Positions 26,168 to 34,928 are shown, counted from the stretch's first letter. The stretch: DNA of 64,000 nt from Pseudomonas subflava (GCF_023823685.1 NZ_JAMXBF010000003.1:62001-126000); one strand, 5' to 3'. Notes: generated by a model not told the origin, from the letters alone. Program-made: numbers and translations.

Positions 26168-27179
26168 AGCCCTTGCGCTTACTCCAGGCGCCCAGCTCCT
26201 GCATCAGCGCCCGTTCCTGGCCGGCGATGCCACGCAGCATCTCGGCGATGGGACGGAAGTCCGGTGCCTCGCCCTTGCTGCGGCTGGCGCGCACACAGGC
26301 CGAGGCGAACTGGCGCCAGTCGTCGCCGATGGCGGTCAGGCGTGCCGAGGCCTCGCCCAGGTCGGCCGCGCCGATCTTCTCGCCGGCCTCCTGCAGGAAG
26401 CTGGCATACATGAAGCGGAAGCCGGCGCCGCCGGTGCCGATCTCTTCCTGCATGCGCACGATGTGGGTCAGGTACAGGCGGTTGTACTTGGTCTGCGCCG
26501 GATCGAGATTCTCGACCTGTTTGGCCAGGTGCTGGATGCCGCGAATGCCGATCCACGGCAGCGGCATGCCGTCGAGGATGCGCGTAGTGCCGAGCACGGC
26601 CTGGCGGATCAGCCTCTCCCAGTCCTGCTGCTGCGGCACGTCATCCAGCCAGTACATCAGGCCCTTGGCTGCCAGGGCGCCCTTGGCGAAGCGCGCCTTC
26701 TGCAGGTCGGCGCTGGCGCAGCGCACGGGCTCTTCGAACACCGGGTCGCTGATCAGGTATTCGTCGCCGTCGCGGCCGTAGGCCAGCAGGTTGTGCGCGT
26801 TGAAGTGGAAGCGCATCTCCGGCGGGAAGTACGGCAGCCAGAACACCGAGCTCTGCAGGCCGGCCAGACGGCCCTGGTCGAGCAGCGCATCCAGCTCGCG
26901 GCGGCCCTGCTCGGGGTTGCCGAAGGTGCGGCTGTTGAGGCGCGCGCCGAGGCGCTTGCTCAGGGTCTTGATCAGGTGCTTCGGCGGCATGCGATAGGCA
27001 ATCAGCGGCATGCCGCTGAGCTTGACGATCGGCAGGTAGGCGAAGGCCAGGCCCGAGGCCAGACCGAAGGCCATCGGCTCGCTCATCGGCAGGCCGGCGT
27101 GGGTCAGCAGGCTGGCCATTACCCCGCTCTCGCAGTGGGCGCTCTGGCGGTGCTGGAAATGCGGTTCGAAGCTGCTCAT
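26166..27179 (-). CDS. BtrH-like acyltransferase (BtrH N-terminal domain and DUF4872)
   Basis: A 337-residue protein from the ATG at 27179. The N-terminal half (about 1-150) has the BtrH_N pattern HCESGVMASLL with an N-terminal cysteine-histidine pair, and FHFNAHNLLAYGRDGDEYLISDPVF, a papain-like arrangement; the C-terminal half fits DUF4872. In butirosin synthesis BtrH moves an acyl group from an acyl carrier protein to an amine. By analogy this protein may offload the cluster's ACP-bound chain onto an amine or amino acid. It overlaps the upstream gene by four bases. Confidence 0.75.
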   Translation of the reverse strand: MSSFEPHFQHRQSAHCESGVMASLLTHAGLPMSEPMAFGLASGLAFAYLPIVKLSGMPLIAYRMPPKHLIKTLSKRLGARLNSRTFGNPEQGRRELDALLDQGRLAGLQSSVFWLPYFPPEMRFHFNAHNLLAYGRDGDEYLISDPVFEEPVRCASADLQKARFAKGALAAKGLMYWLDDVPQQQDWERLIRQAVLGTTRILDGMPLPWIGIRGIQHLAKQVENLDPAQTKYNRLYLTHIVRMQEEIGTGGAGFRFMYASFLQEAGEKIGAADLGEASARLTAIGDDWRQFASACVRASRSKGEAPDFRPIAEMLRGIAGQERALMQELGAWSKRKG

Positions 27180-27583
27180 GCCGGTGCCTTCTGGTAGCCG
27201 ATCAGTTGTTCCACCGGCAGGCCGAAGGCTTCGGCGTAACGGGCGAGGATGGCGGCGCTCAGGCGCCGGTAGATGGCCGGGCGGAAGTGGCGGCGGATGC
27301 GCCACTGGAACAGCCCGGTGATCTGTGCCAGCGCCGGCTCGTCCAGACGGTATCGGTACATCAGGCACTTCAGCGGCGACAGCTCGCCGCGCTGCCAGGC
27401 CGCCTCGGCCTCGGCTTCCTGGGACTCCAGCTCGGCCACGGCCAGCTGAGTGGCGTAGGCCTCGGTGTCCCAGCCGTCGCTCTGCGCGCGCTGGTAGTGG
27501 CCCTCGGCATCCACCGCATAGACCAGCTTGCTGTGGCCGCCGTAGGTGGAGCTGTGATCCTGGGGAACCTCGTCAAGCTTCAT
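27176..27583 (-). CDS. Unknown small protein with a possible helix-turn-helix end
   Basis: A 135-residue protein with no family I recognise. The middle is acidic and glutamate-alanine rich (ELESQEAEAEAAWQRGEL). The last 55 residues (LAQITGLFQWRIRRHF, then LSAAILARYAEAFGLPVEQL) have the spacing of a lambda-repressor-type helix-turn-helix, so a DNA-binding role is possible, though a scaffold role in the enzyme cluster cannot be excluded. It overlaps the KAS III gene by 11 bases upstream and the btrH-like gene by four downstream, so it is translated as part of that operon. Confidence 0.6.
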   Translation of the reverse strand: MKLDEVPQDHSSTYGGHSKLVYAVDAEGHYQRAQSDGWDTEAYATQLAVAELESQEAEAEAAWQRGELSPLKCLMYRYRLDEPALAQITGLFQWRIRRHFRPAIYRRLSAAILARYAEAFGLPVEQLIGYQKAPA

Positions 27584-28730
27584 CGCCGACCACCGTCAGA
27601 TGCATGAATGCGCTGGAGAAACGACCACTCTCCGGCACGTAGCAGAGCAGACGCTCGCCACGGCGCAGGCGGCCGCCGTTGAACAGTTCCTCGAGGATGA
27701 TGAAGATCGACGCGGCGCCGGTATTGCCCTTGCTGGTCAGGTTGGTGAACCAGCGCTCCTGGGGAATAGGCAGGTCGGCCTCGGCCAGGCCCACCGCCAG
27801 CGGCTCGCGGAAGAACTCGGAGGAGTAGTGCGGCAGGAAGTGGTCGATGTCCGCCACGCGCAGGTCGCGCTTGTGCAGGATGCGCTTGAGCGCCTCGACC
27901 ACGGTGTATTTGACGATGTTGTCGTTGAGCAGCTTGACGTCCTGCTTGATCGCCATCACCGAGCGACGGTTGCGCTCGTCGGCGTCGAAGCGGCTCCAGC
28001 CGGTCAGGCCGCCCTCCTCCATCTCGGCGCCGGCGTACATGCACGGCGGCATCTGGTCGGCGAAGGAGAGGATGTCGATCCAGTCGATGCGCAGGCTCAG
28101 GCCGCGGGCGTTGGGCTGGCCCTGCAGCCACACGGCGCCGGCGCCGTCGGAGAGCATCCAGCGCAGGAAGTCCTTCTCGAAGGCGATCTCCGGGTGGCTC
28201 TCCAGTTCGGCGGCGCGGCGCTCGTACTCGGCGTCGAAGTTGTGCGCCTGCATCAGTGCGGAGGCCACCTCCGAGCCGCAGGCCACGGCGTTGCGGCTCT
28301 CGCCGCTGGCCACGCTGAGCCAGGCGTACTTCAGCGCAGTCATGCCGCACAGGCAGATGCCGGCGGTGGTCACCACCTCGCTGGGCGGGTTGCCCAGCTC
28401 GCCGTGCACCATCACCGCGTGCCCGGGCATGGTCTGGTCCGGCGACGAGGTGCTGGCCACCAGGCAGTCCAGTTCATTCAGATCGAAGCCCGGCGCCTGC
28501 AGCTCGCGGATGGCGGCGGCGCTGATCTGCGCGTTGCTCATCGCCTGCCGGCCGCTGGCCGGGTCGATCACGTAGTGGCGGTTCTGGATGCCGTTGCGCC
28601 TGAGTACCAGGCGCCGCGCCCGCGACGGCTGGCCACCGACGTAGCCGAGGCGTTCTTCCATCTGCTCGTTGTCGACCGGGTCGAACGGCAGGTAGGCGCT
28701 GATGCGGTTGATGAAGACGGGATTGGCCAC
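27573..28730 (-). CDS. KAS III-type ketosynthase (DarB-like)
   Basis: A 385-residue KAS III/chalcone-synthase-like enzyme. By alignment with FabH the nucleophile is Cys126 in GICLCGMTAL, the histidine is in FLPHYSSEF and the asparagine in SKGNTGAAS. It is longer than FabH (317) with inserts around 160-240, like the DarB/StlD group that condenses two acyl chains to a cyclohexanedione in dialkylresorcinol synthesis. Its partner DarA-like gene lies directly upstream. Substrate assignment is inference. Confidence 0.75.
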   Translation of the reverse strand: MANPVFINRISAYLPFDPVDNEQMEERLGYVGGQPSRARRLVLRRNGIQNRHYVIDPASGRQAMSNAQISAAAIRELQAPGFDLNELDCLVASTSSPDQTMPGHAVMVHGELGNPPSEVVTTAGICLCGMTALKYAWLSVASGESRNAVACGSEVASALMQAHNFDAEYERRAAELESHPEIAFEKDFLRWMLSDGAGAVWLQGQPNARGLSLRIDWIDILSFADQMPPCMYAGAEMEEGGLTGWSRFDADERNRRSVMAIKQDVKLLNDNIVKYTVVEALKRILHKRDLRVADIDHFLPHYSSEFFREPLAVGLAEADLPIPQERWFTNLTSKGNTGAASIFIILEELFNGGRLRRGERLLCYVPESGRFSSAFMHLTVVGDEA

Positions 28731-28750
28731 GTTGAATTCCTCGGGTCACT

Positions 28751-29668
28751 TCACTCGCCGGACGGGCCGGCGAAGTAGGCCTTTTCACGCAGAGTCCGTT
28801 CCCTGGACAGCGGAGCCAGCAGTTTCTTGAGCAGGGCGCCGAGCGGCACCACGGTGATGATCAGGCAGATCAGGAAGACGATGTAGACGACCAGGCCGAC
28901 ACCTCGGCGCCGGCTCTGCTGCGGGCCGAGGGCGGAGAGCAGGCGACTCCACAGCTGGAAGCTGCGGTTGCCGACCTTTTCGCTGCCGATCAGCTTCTCG
29001 TCGACGCGCACGGCGCCCAGGCCCTTGAGCATGGGCTCGGTGATGGGCAGCTCGTCACGGGCCAGGCGCTGCGCCATGGCTTCGCCGAAGCGGCCGGCGG
29101 CGGCGATCTCGCCGTCTTCGATACCGGCACGCGGCACCCAGGAATAGGACTTCTGCCGGCCGGTGAACATCCACAGCGGCGTGGCCAGGAAGCTGGCGGC
29201 GGTGCCGCAGGCGTCGGTCAGGGCGATGTTGTCGACCAAACGCGCGCCGAGCTGGGCCAGGCGCGCCTTGACCTTCTCCTGGGCCATCAGCCACATGTTG
29301 CGACAGCCGATCAGGGTTACCACCGGGGTGTTCTCGAGCAGCCTGGCGGCCTCCGGCGAGGCGAGGAAGGCGGTCACCGGCATCGATGGCGAGAGGAACC
29401 ACACCTGATAGGCGAGGATCACAAGGTCATAGCGCTTGCCGGCGTCCACCTGTAGCGGCTGCAGCGGTTGCGGACGCATCAGCACGGTTTCGGGAAAGAT
29501 GCGGAAGAAGCCGAGGAACGGCCAGGGGAAGGGAAACGGCTGGGCGGGCTGCAACGGCAGGTAGTCGACCTGCACATCGGGGCGCTTTTCCAGGGGCTCG
29601 CACACCGACCGGACCAGACGGTCCAACTGGCCGGTTTGTGAGAAATGAACCACTAAAACCTGACGCAT
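28751..29668 (-). CDS. Flavodoxin-like protein of the DarA (dialkylresorcinol) family
   Basis: A 305-residue protein. The N-terminus VLVVHFSQTGQLDRL (4-18) has the flavodoxin phosphate-binding loop S-x-T-G, and the first 190 residues follow a flavodoxin-like pattern (LVILAYQVWFLSPSMPVTAFL, VTLIGCRNMW). Near the end a hydrophobic segment (about 265-290) suggests membrane attachment. Proteins like this are annotated as DarA, which aromatises the DarB product to a resorcinol. It is the first gene of the - strand arm; only 37 bases separate its start from the divergent DUF2141 gene, so promoters must overlap. Confidence 0.75.
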   Translation of the reverse strand: MRQVLVVHFSQTGQLDRLVRSVCEPLEKRPDVQVDYLPLQPAQPFPFPWPFLGFFRIFPETVLMRPQPLQPLQVDAGKRYDLVILAYQVWFLSPSMPVTAFLASPEAARLLENTPVVTLIGCRNMWLMAQEKVKARLAQLGARLVDNIALTDACGTAASFLATPLWMFTGRQKSYSWVPRAGIEDGEIAAAGRFGEAMAQRLARDELPITEPMLKGLGAVRVDEKLIGSEKVGNRSFQLWSRLLSALGPQQSRRRGVGLVVYIVFLICLIITVVPLGALLKKLLAPLSRERTLREKAYFAGPSGE

Positions 29669-29705
29669 CGCATCCCTTGCCGATTCCCTGCAAAATGGCG
29701 GGATT

Positions 29706-30137
29706 ATGCCACAGCGATTTCTTCAAACCGTAACCTGGCCATGCCTGCTGGCACTGCTGTTCGTCAGTTCGTCAGCGGCAGCCGGGGACATTCTGGTCAA
29801 GGTGCAGGGCGGACAGGCCAAGGGCACCTTGCACCTGGCTCTGGTGCCGGCCGACCAGCCGGAGTGGGACGGCCAGATCCTGCGCCAGATACATGGCGAT
29901 TCCAGCGAAATGCGCCTGACCGATGTGCCGCCGGGGAGCTATGCCGTGCAGCTGTTCCAGGACCTGGACGGCGACGGCGCCCTGGCCCTCAGCCCCCGCG
30001 GCGTGCCTCGCGAGCCGGTGGGCTTCTCCACCAATCCCAGCCTGTTCAAGGGCAAGCCGACGCCGCCGCAGTGCCTGTTCGAGCACGGCGGCGGCGATAC
30101 GTCGATCACGGTGAAGCTGCGCGGCAAGCAGCGCTAG
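29706..30137 (+). CDS. DUF2141 secreted protein
   Basis: A 143-residue protein with a signal peptide (WPCLLALLFVSSSAAAG, cleavage near residue 26) and a small beta-sandwich matching DUF2141, including the VPPGSYAVQLFQDLDGDGAL segment and the PREPVGFS motif. It is probably periplasmic or exported; function unknown. Its TAG stop and that of the convergent lipocalin gene share the palindrome CTAG, leaving no intergenic space. Confidence 0.82.
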   Translation: MPQRFLQTVTWPCLLALLFVSSSAAAGDILVKVQGGQAKGTLHLALVPADQPEWDGQILRQIHGDSSEMRLTDVPPGSYAVQLFQDLDGDGALALSPRGVPREPVGFSTNPSLFKGKPTPPQCLFEHGGGDTSITVKLRGKQR

Positions 30138-30673
30138 TCGGCGCGCCAGACCAGCTCGGCGGTGTCGTAGCCGCGACTGCGTGCCTCGGACAGCAGGCGC
30201 TCGCGAGTCTCGGCCGAGACCTCGGGCGTGCGCGACAGCAGCCAGAGGTATTCGCGGTTGGGATTGCCGACCAGCGCGGTGCGGTAGTCATCGTCCAGGT
30301 AGAGCACCCAGTAGTCGCCCTTGGTCAGCCCGGGGAAGAGGTTGCTGAACCAGTTGTCGAAGCGCACCCACAGCTTGTCGGTCTGTCCCGGCTGCTGGAG
30401 TTCGGCCTGGCCGCGAGCCTCCTTCCACTCGCCGTCTTCGGTGCGGCAACGGTTGGTCACGTCGACGCGGCCGTCGTCACGCAGCCCATAGTGCGCCTCC
30501 GAGGCGACGCAGTCGCGCTGGAAGAACATCGGCAGTCGCGCGAGTTCGTACCAGGTGCCCTGATAGCGCTCGAGATCGACCTTGCCGGCGGTCTGCGGCG
30601 GGGCCTCGGAATTCGCCGATCCGGCGCAGCCGGCGAGGACGGTGAGCAGCAAGAAGAGTGGCAGCGAACGCAT
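30134..30673 (-). CDS. Bacterial lipocalin (Blc-like) lipoprotein
   Basis: A 179-residue lipoprotein from the ATG at 30673 (preceded by GGAG). MRSLPLFLLLTVLAGCAG is a type II signal with Cys16 as lipid anchor. The mature part has the lipocalin GxW motif (YQGTWYELARLP, about 37-48), the VTNRCRTEDG strand and the YWVLYLDDDYRTALVGNPNREYLWLLSRTP segment of bacterial Blc. Blc proteins bind lysophospholipids or fatty acids at the outer membrane. Confidence 0.92.
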   Translation of the reverse strand: MRSLPLFLLLTVLAGCAGSANSEAPPQTAGKVDLERYQGTWYELARLPMFFQRDCVASEAHYGLRDDGRVDVTNRCRTEDGEWKEARGQAELQQPGQTDKLWVRFDNWFSNLFPGLTKGDYWVLYLDDDYRTALVGNPNREYLWLLSRTPEVSAETRERLLSEARSRGYDTAELVWRAD

Positions 30674-30730
30674 GGGACGATCTCCAGGGTCTGTTCGCAC
30701 TATGACAACGCCGGCCGGCAACGGGTCCGT

Positions 30731-30985
30731 TTACTTGAGGCCCTGGCCGGAGAACATCATCACCTTGTCGCCGGCGAACTGAACGCTGATGAAGGAGGTT
30801 TCGTCGCCCCAGGTGCAGCTGGTCAGGCCGATGGCGCCGGAGCACTCGGTGGGGCTGCCGAGCAGGTTTTCCACTTCGCCCTTGGGCATGCCTGCCTTGA
30901 GCTGGGAATAATTCTCCTGGTTGATCTTGTTGCAGGCGGCGAGCAGGACACAGGCGGCGAGAGCGACGAGATGACGCGGCGACAT
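30731..30985 (-). CDS. Small BamE/OmlA-like lipoprotein
   Basis: An 84-residue lipoprotein from the ATG at 30985 (GGAG upstream). The signal ends at the lipobox LLAAC with Cys18. The mature part has the pattern YSQLKAGMPKGEVENLLGSPTEC (given here as YSQLKAGM, EVENLLGSP), shared by OmlA/BamE-like and DUF3862-like proteins, followed by a short beta region with two cysteines (PTEC, TSC) that could form a disulfide. Specific role unknown. Confidence 0.78.
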   Translation of the reverse strand: MSPRHLVALAACVLLAACNKINQENYSQLKAGMPKGEVENLLGSPTECSGAIGLTSCTWGDETSFISVQFAGDKVMMFSGQGLK

Positions 30986-31115
30986 GGGCGACTCCAGAGA
31001 TATGGGAAGGTTGTGAGCTTGGCACAAGGCCGGCCCGATTGCGCTGCTCGGACCGCAAGAGCGCGGCATGATTCGCACAGCGACTCGAGTGAGGCCGGCG
31101 CGGTGCCGCAGCGGC

Positions 31116-31715
31116 TCAGAATCGCGACCCGGGCTTGTCCAGAAAGGCCAGCTCCTCGGCCGTGGAAGGGCGACCGAGGGTCAGGTTGCGGTGGGGGAAA
31201 CGGCCGAAACGGCGTATCACGTCGCGGTGGCGTTCGGCGAAGTCGAGAAAGCCGGCGAACAGCTCGCGCTCGGCGGAAGACGCCTGGTCGCGCAGCCCGG
31301 TGAAGCGGGCGACGGCCTCGTCCTGCAGCGCCGGATCTTCGGCATGCTCCAGCACCAGGTAGGCGAACACCCGCTGGATGGGCGCGAGCCCGGTGTCGAA
31401 GCCTCGCTCCAGTCCCTCGCGCAGCAAGGACCTGGCGCGCGCGTCGCCAGCGAAGGCCTGCGGCGTGCCGCGGTGGATCATCCGCGGCAGCTGATCGAGC
31501 AGCAGGATCAGCGCCAACCGGCCTTCCGGCTGTTCGGCCCAGTCCTGCAGACCTCCGGCCAGAGCCGCCGCGCAGGGCTCGCCGAACAGCAGACGGGCCT
31601 GCTCATCCTGCTCGGCGCGGTAGCCGAACCACAGCCGGTTGCGCTGGGCCGCCACTTCGCCGGCGGTCTCGGCGGCGCCGAACCACCAGTCCAGCAGCGG
31701 CTGCCAGGCGTTCAA
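31116..31715 (-). CDS. DUF924 family protein
   Basis: A 199-residue helical protein with the conserved DUF924 motifs DQLPRMIHRGTPQAFA (about 74-89) and HRDVIRRFGRFPHRN (about 162-176). The fold is TPR-like; function unknown. The start is TTG at 31715, the only start possible in frame after the fbp stop four bases earlier, so it is coupled to fbp. Confidence 0.88.
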   Translation of the reverse strand: MNAWQPLLDWWFGAAETAGEVAAQRNRLWFGYRAEQDEQARLLFGEPCAAALAGGLQDWAEQPEGRLALILLLDQLPRMIHRGTPQAFAGDARARSLLREGLERGFDTGLAPIQRVFAYLVLEHAEDPALQDEAVARFTGLRDQASSAERELFAGFLDFAERHRDVIRRFGRFPHRNLTLGRPSTAEELAFLDKPGSRF

Positions 31716-31718
31716 GAC

Positions 31719-32729
31719 TCAGCCCTGGTGGTAGCCGGTGACGCGCTCGACCTCTTCCTTCGAGCCGAGGAATACCGCCACGCGCTGGTGCAGGGACTCC
31801 GGCTGGATGTCGAGGATGCGCTGGGTGCCGTTGGTGGCGGCGCCGCCGGCCTGCTCGATGATGAAGGACATCGGGTTGGCCTCGTACATCAGGCGCAGCT
31901 TGCCGGGCTTGCCGGGCTCGCGGGCGTCGCGCGGGTACATGAACAGGCCGCCGCGGGTGAGGATGCGGTGCACGTCCGCCACCATGGAGGCGATCCAGCG
32001 CATGTTGTAATTCTTGCCCAGCGGGCCTTCCTTGCCGGCCAGCAGCTCGTCCACGTAGCGCTTGACCGGGGCTTCCCAGTGGCGCTGGTTGGACATGTTG
32101 ATGGCGAACTCGGCGGTGCTTTCCGGCACACGGATGTCGTCGTGGGTCAGCACGAAACTGCCCATCTCGCGATCCAGGGTGAAGCCCTTCACGCCGTCGC
32201 CCAGGGTCAGCAGCAGCATGGTCTGCGGACCGTAGATGGCGTAGCCGGCGGCCACTTGCTGGGTGCCCGGCTGGAGGAAGGCCTCTTCGCCGAGCGGATC
32301 GTTCTGGCTGAAGCACTCGGACGGGCAGCGCAGCACGGAGAAGATGGTGCCGACCGACACGTTGACGTCGATGTTGCTGGAGCCGTCCAGCGGGTCGAAC
32401 ACCAGCAGGTAGGCGCCTTTCGGGTACTTGCCGGGAATCTGGTAGGCGTTGTCCATCTCCTCGGACGCCATGCCGGCCAGGGTGCCGCCCCACTCGTTGG
32501 CCTCCAGCAGGATCTCGTTGGAGAGCACGTCGAGCTTCTTCTGCACCTCGCCCTGCACGTTCTCGGTGCCCATGCTGCCGAGCACGCCACCGAGGGCGCC
32601 CTTGGAGACGGCGTGGCTGATTTCCTTGCAGGCGCGGGCCACCACCTCGATGAGGAAGCGCAGGTCGGCCGGGGTGTTGTGACTGCGGGTCTGTTCGATC
32701 AGGTAGCGGCTCAGGGTGACGCGCGACAT
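31719..32729 (-). CDS. fbp: Class 1 fructose-1,6-bisphosphatase
   Basis: Fbp makes fructose 6-phosphate in gluconeogenesis. The 336-residue protein has the metal-binding [11 protein letters not shown] motif (about 111-121), the SNEI and EANEWGG segments and the substrate-site RYVDELLAG region. It is followed by the DUF924 gene. The gap to estA upstream (32730-32881) holds only a GC hairpin. Confidence 0.97.
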   Translation of the reverse strand: MSRVTLSRYLIEQTRSHNTPADLRFLIEVVARACKEISHAVSKGALGGVLGSMGTENVQGEVQKKLDVLSNEILLEANEWGGTLAGMASEEMDNAYQIPGKYPKGAYLLVFDPLDGSSNIDVNVSVGTIFSVLRCPSECFSQNDPLGEEAFLQPGTQQVAAGYAIYGPQTMLLLTLGDGVKGFTLDREMGSFVLTHDDIRVPESTAEFAINMSNQRHWEAPVKRYVDELLAGKEGPLGKNYNMRWIASMVADVHRILTRGGLFMYPRDAREPGKPGKLRLMYEANPMSFIIEQAGGAATNGTQRILDIQPESLHQRVAVFLGSKEEVERVTGYHQG

Positions 32730-32846
32730 GGAGGGGCTCCGGAAGGGAAAGAAAAACGGCGGCAGTTTAACCGGTTGCGGGTTCCGGCGCCTCTGCCGGA
32801 CTCGACAGCAGATGAGAGGATAGCGACACGGGGGAAGTTCAGTGAC

Positions 32847-32867
32847 GCGGCCCCGTTGCGGGGCCGC
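32847..32867 (-). terminator. GC hairpin after estA
   Basis: GCGGCCCCG (32847-32855) and CGGGGCCGC (32859-32867) form a perfect 9-bp stem with a TTG loop, 15 bases beyond the estA stop. No T-run follows on the - strand, so it may stabilise the transcript end or act with Rho rather than be a classic intrinsic terminator. Confidence 0.5.
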
Positions 32868-32881
32868 GGTGATGCGAGGCC

Positions 32882-34705
32882 TTACAGGTCCCAGGCGAGG
32901 GAGACGTTGAGGCCGTGCTGGTCGCTGTCGTCGGCGTCGCGGAAGGTGTAGGCGCCGCGCACCGACATGCCCGGCGCGACCCGGTGGCTGACGCCGAAGC
33001 TGGCGCGCCAGGTCTTGTCGTCCGGGGTGTAGCCGTCCAGCGTGTAGCCGATGGTCGGCAGGCTGCGCAGCGACATGTCCACTTCGGTGGCGTCGTCCTC
33101 GTACTCACGCTCCATCGCCACCTCGCCGAACAGGCGGGTCTGCTGGTTCAGGTCGAACAGCCCCTGCAGGCCGATGCCCAGGCGCTTGGAAGTGCGCTTC
33201 TGGTCGCCGTAGTTGAGCGCGGTGGAGCTCTGACCGTCCTCGGAATAGCCGTCCACCTCGACCCGCGCGTAATCGGCGCTGACGAAGGGGCTGAGGTGCC
33301 ACGGGCTGTCCGCGCTCTGGGCAATGTCGTAGCCGATGCGGCCGCTCAGGCTCCACAGCTCGCCATCGGTATCGCCCTTCTCCTGGCGGGTGGCCGGGCC
33401 GAGGTCGAACTGGCGCTCGAGATCGTCGTAGTCCAGGTAACCGGCGCTGGCTGCCAGCTCGCCCCACCAGCGGTTCTGCTGATACTGCGCGAAGGCGGTC
33501 GCCAGGTAGCTGCGCAGGTCGTAGTCGGTATCGGTCTGGTCGACCTCCAGGTCCTGCTCGTACAGGCCGGCCGCCAGACCGACACGCCAGGCCTCGTCGA
33601 GGCGATAGCTGCCACCCACGTTCAGGCTGTAGCCGTTGCCGTCGGCATCGCCATCGAACGCCTCGTAGCTCTGCCGCTGGCCACCGGCGTTGACGAAGGG
33701 CCGCCACTGGCCGACCGCCTGCCAGGCTTCCCAGTCCGCCTGCCACTGCGCGCGCAGCTGATCCTGGTGCGAACGCAGGGTGCCGTGGGCCATCTCCGGC
33801 AGCAGGCTGGCCTGCCAGGGCGCGGACAGCAGCGAGTAGGCGTAGTCGGCGATCAGCGTCTGGCCGGCGATGGTCGGGTGCACGCCGTCGTTGAACAGCA
33901 GTTTGGTCGGGTCCGGGTTGGTGCCATTGATGCCGTAGACCGGATTCTCCACTGCGCAGCCGTCGAAGCAGGTGCCGATCAGGTCCTGATCCGCCGCCAG
34001 GCCATAGCTGGCCGGGGCAGCCAGGACTTCCGAGAGCATCAGCGGCACGTTGAGCGGAATGACCTCGGCATTCACCGTAGACAGCTGGCGGACCAGCTCG
34101 GCGTTGAAGTCCGCACCCAGCTGGGAGACGGTGCCGGCCAGCGGCGTGCCGGAGAGGGCCGGCGTCTTGCCCACGTCCGGCAGCAGCCAGACCATGATGT
34201 AGCGGGCGCCGGCCTGTTGCAGCGTCTGCACGCTATCGACCAGGCGCCCCGCCGCGGCCTGGGCCGTTGCGGTGCTGGTGACTCGGAACTGGAGGAAATC
34301 GTTGCCGCCGCCGGTGATGTAGTAGAGCGCGTTGGGATCGGCCCGGCCGCCGGTCGAGGCGAGATAGCCGGTACCGCCGTCGATGGTCCCGAGGATCTCG
34401 TCGGTGCGATAGCCGCCAACGGCCCAGTTGTTCCCGCCGTCATTGGCGGCGGCCAGACCATCGGCGCCCAGCCCCAGCTGACCGCCCAGCAGCATCGGAG
34501 CCACGGGGCCATAGGCCTCGCCCGGCCCGTAACCCGGGCCGACGCGGTTGGTGAAGCGGATGGGGCCGTCGGCATCGGTGAACCAGCCGGCATCGCTCAG
34601 GCTGTCGCCGAACACGACCAGCGAAGAATAGGGGGACGCATGCAGCGAAAGAGAGGTACCCGCCAACAGGCAGGCCGCCGCGAGGGGAGTGAGTAAGCGC
34701 TTCAT
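32882..34705 (-). CDS. estA: GDSL autotransporter esterase EstA
   Basis: EstA is an outer-membrane esterase whose passenger stays attached to its beta-barrel; in P. aeruginosa it affects rhamnolipid production and motility. The ATG at 34705 (AAGGA upstream) gives 607 residues. The signal peptide ends near Ala23. GDSL block I is FGDSLSDAG with Ser35; GGGNDF is block III; Asp273 and His276 are in DGVHPT. The C-terminal 270 residues form the autotransporter barrel, ending in LAWDL with a terminal hydrophobic residue as expected. An upstream extension of the frame has no start signal. Confidence 0.95.
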   Translation of the reverse strand: MKRLLTPLAAACLLAGTSLSLHASPYSSLVVFGDSLSDAGWFTDADGPIRFTNRVGPGYGPGEAYGPVAPMLLGGQLGLGADGLAAANDGGNNWAVGGYRTDEILGTIDGGTGYLASTGGRADPNALYYITGGGNDFLQFRVTSTATAQAAAGRLVDSVQTLQQAGARYIMVWLLPDVGKTPALSGTPLAGTVSQLGADFNAELVRQLSTVNAEVIPLNVPLMLSEVLAAPASYGLAADQDLIGTCFDGCAVENPVYGINGTNPDPTKLLFNDGVHPTIAGQTLIADYAYSLLSAPWQASLLPEMAHGTLRSHQDQLRAQWQADWEAWQAVGQWRPFVNAGGQRQSYEAFDGDADGNGYSLNVGGSYRLDEAWRVGLAAGLYEQDLEVDQTDTDYDLRSYLATAFAQYQQNRWWGELAASAGYLDYDDLERQFDLGPATRQEKGDTDGELWSLSGRIGYDIAQSADSPWHLSPFVSADYARVEVDGYSEDGQSSTALNYGDQKRTSKRLGIGLQGLFDLNQQTRLFGEVAMEREYEDDATEVDMSLRSLPTIGYTLDGYTPDDKTWRASFGVSHRVAPGMSVRGAYTFRDADDSDQHGLNVSLAWDL

Positions 34706-34721
34706 CGGAATGTCCTTGTCG

Positions 34722-34729
34722 TTGTTATT
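34722..34729 (-). promoter_or_regulatory. Possible Hfq/Crc motif in the estA leader
   Basis: On the - strand the sequence is AATAACAA, fitting AANAANAA, about 17-24 bases before the estA start codon and next to its ribosome binding site. Hfq/Crc binding there would repress translation on preferred carbon sources. This is based on the motif only. Confidence 0.35.
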
Positions 34730-34885
34730 TGACCGGTGGCACCGACTGACTCTAGCGTGATTTCCGTCGCAATTCACCAAGCGCTTGCTCCAGACCGCTA
34801 ACGGCACTCCATCCACGCCTGGTGCAGCAGCAACGCCCCGCCGAGTACGCACGCTTGACACGCCGCGCCCGGACACGCGGGCAAG

Positions 34886-34912
34886 AAAAAGCCCCGCCGA
34901 GGCGGGGCTTTT
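34886..34912 (-). terminator. Intrinsic terminator after the first acyl-CoA dehydrogenase gene
   Basis: GCCCCGC (34891-34897) and GCGGGGC (34902-34908) form a GC stem with a four-base loop. The A-tract at 34886-34890 gives a U5 run on the - strand transcript directly after the stem, 20 bases past the dehydrogenase stop. Confidence 0.88.
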
Positions 34913-34928
34913 CAGCGCGGGCGGCGAC

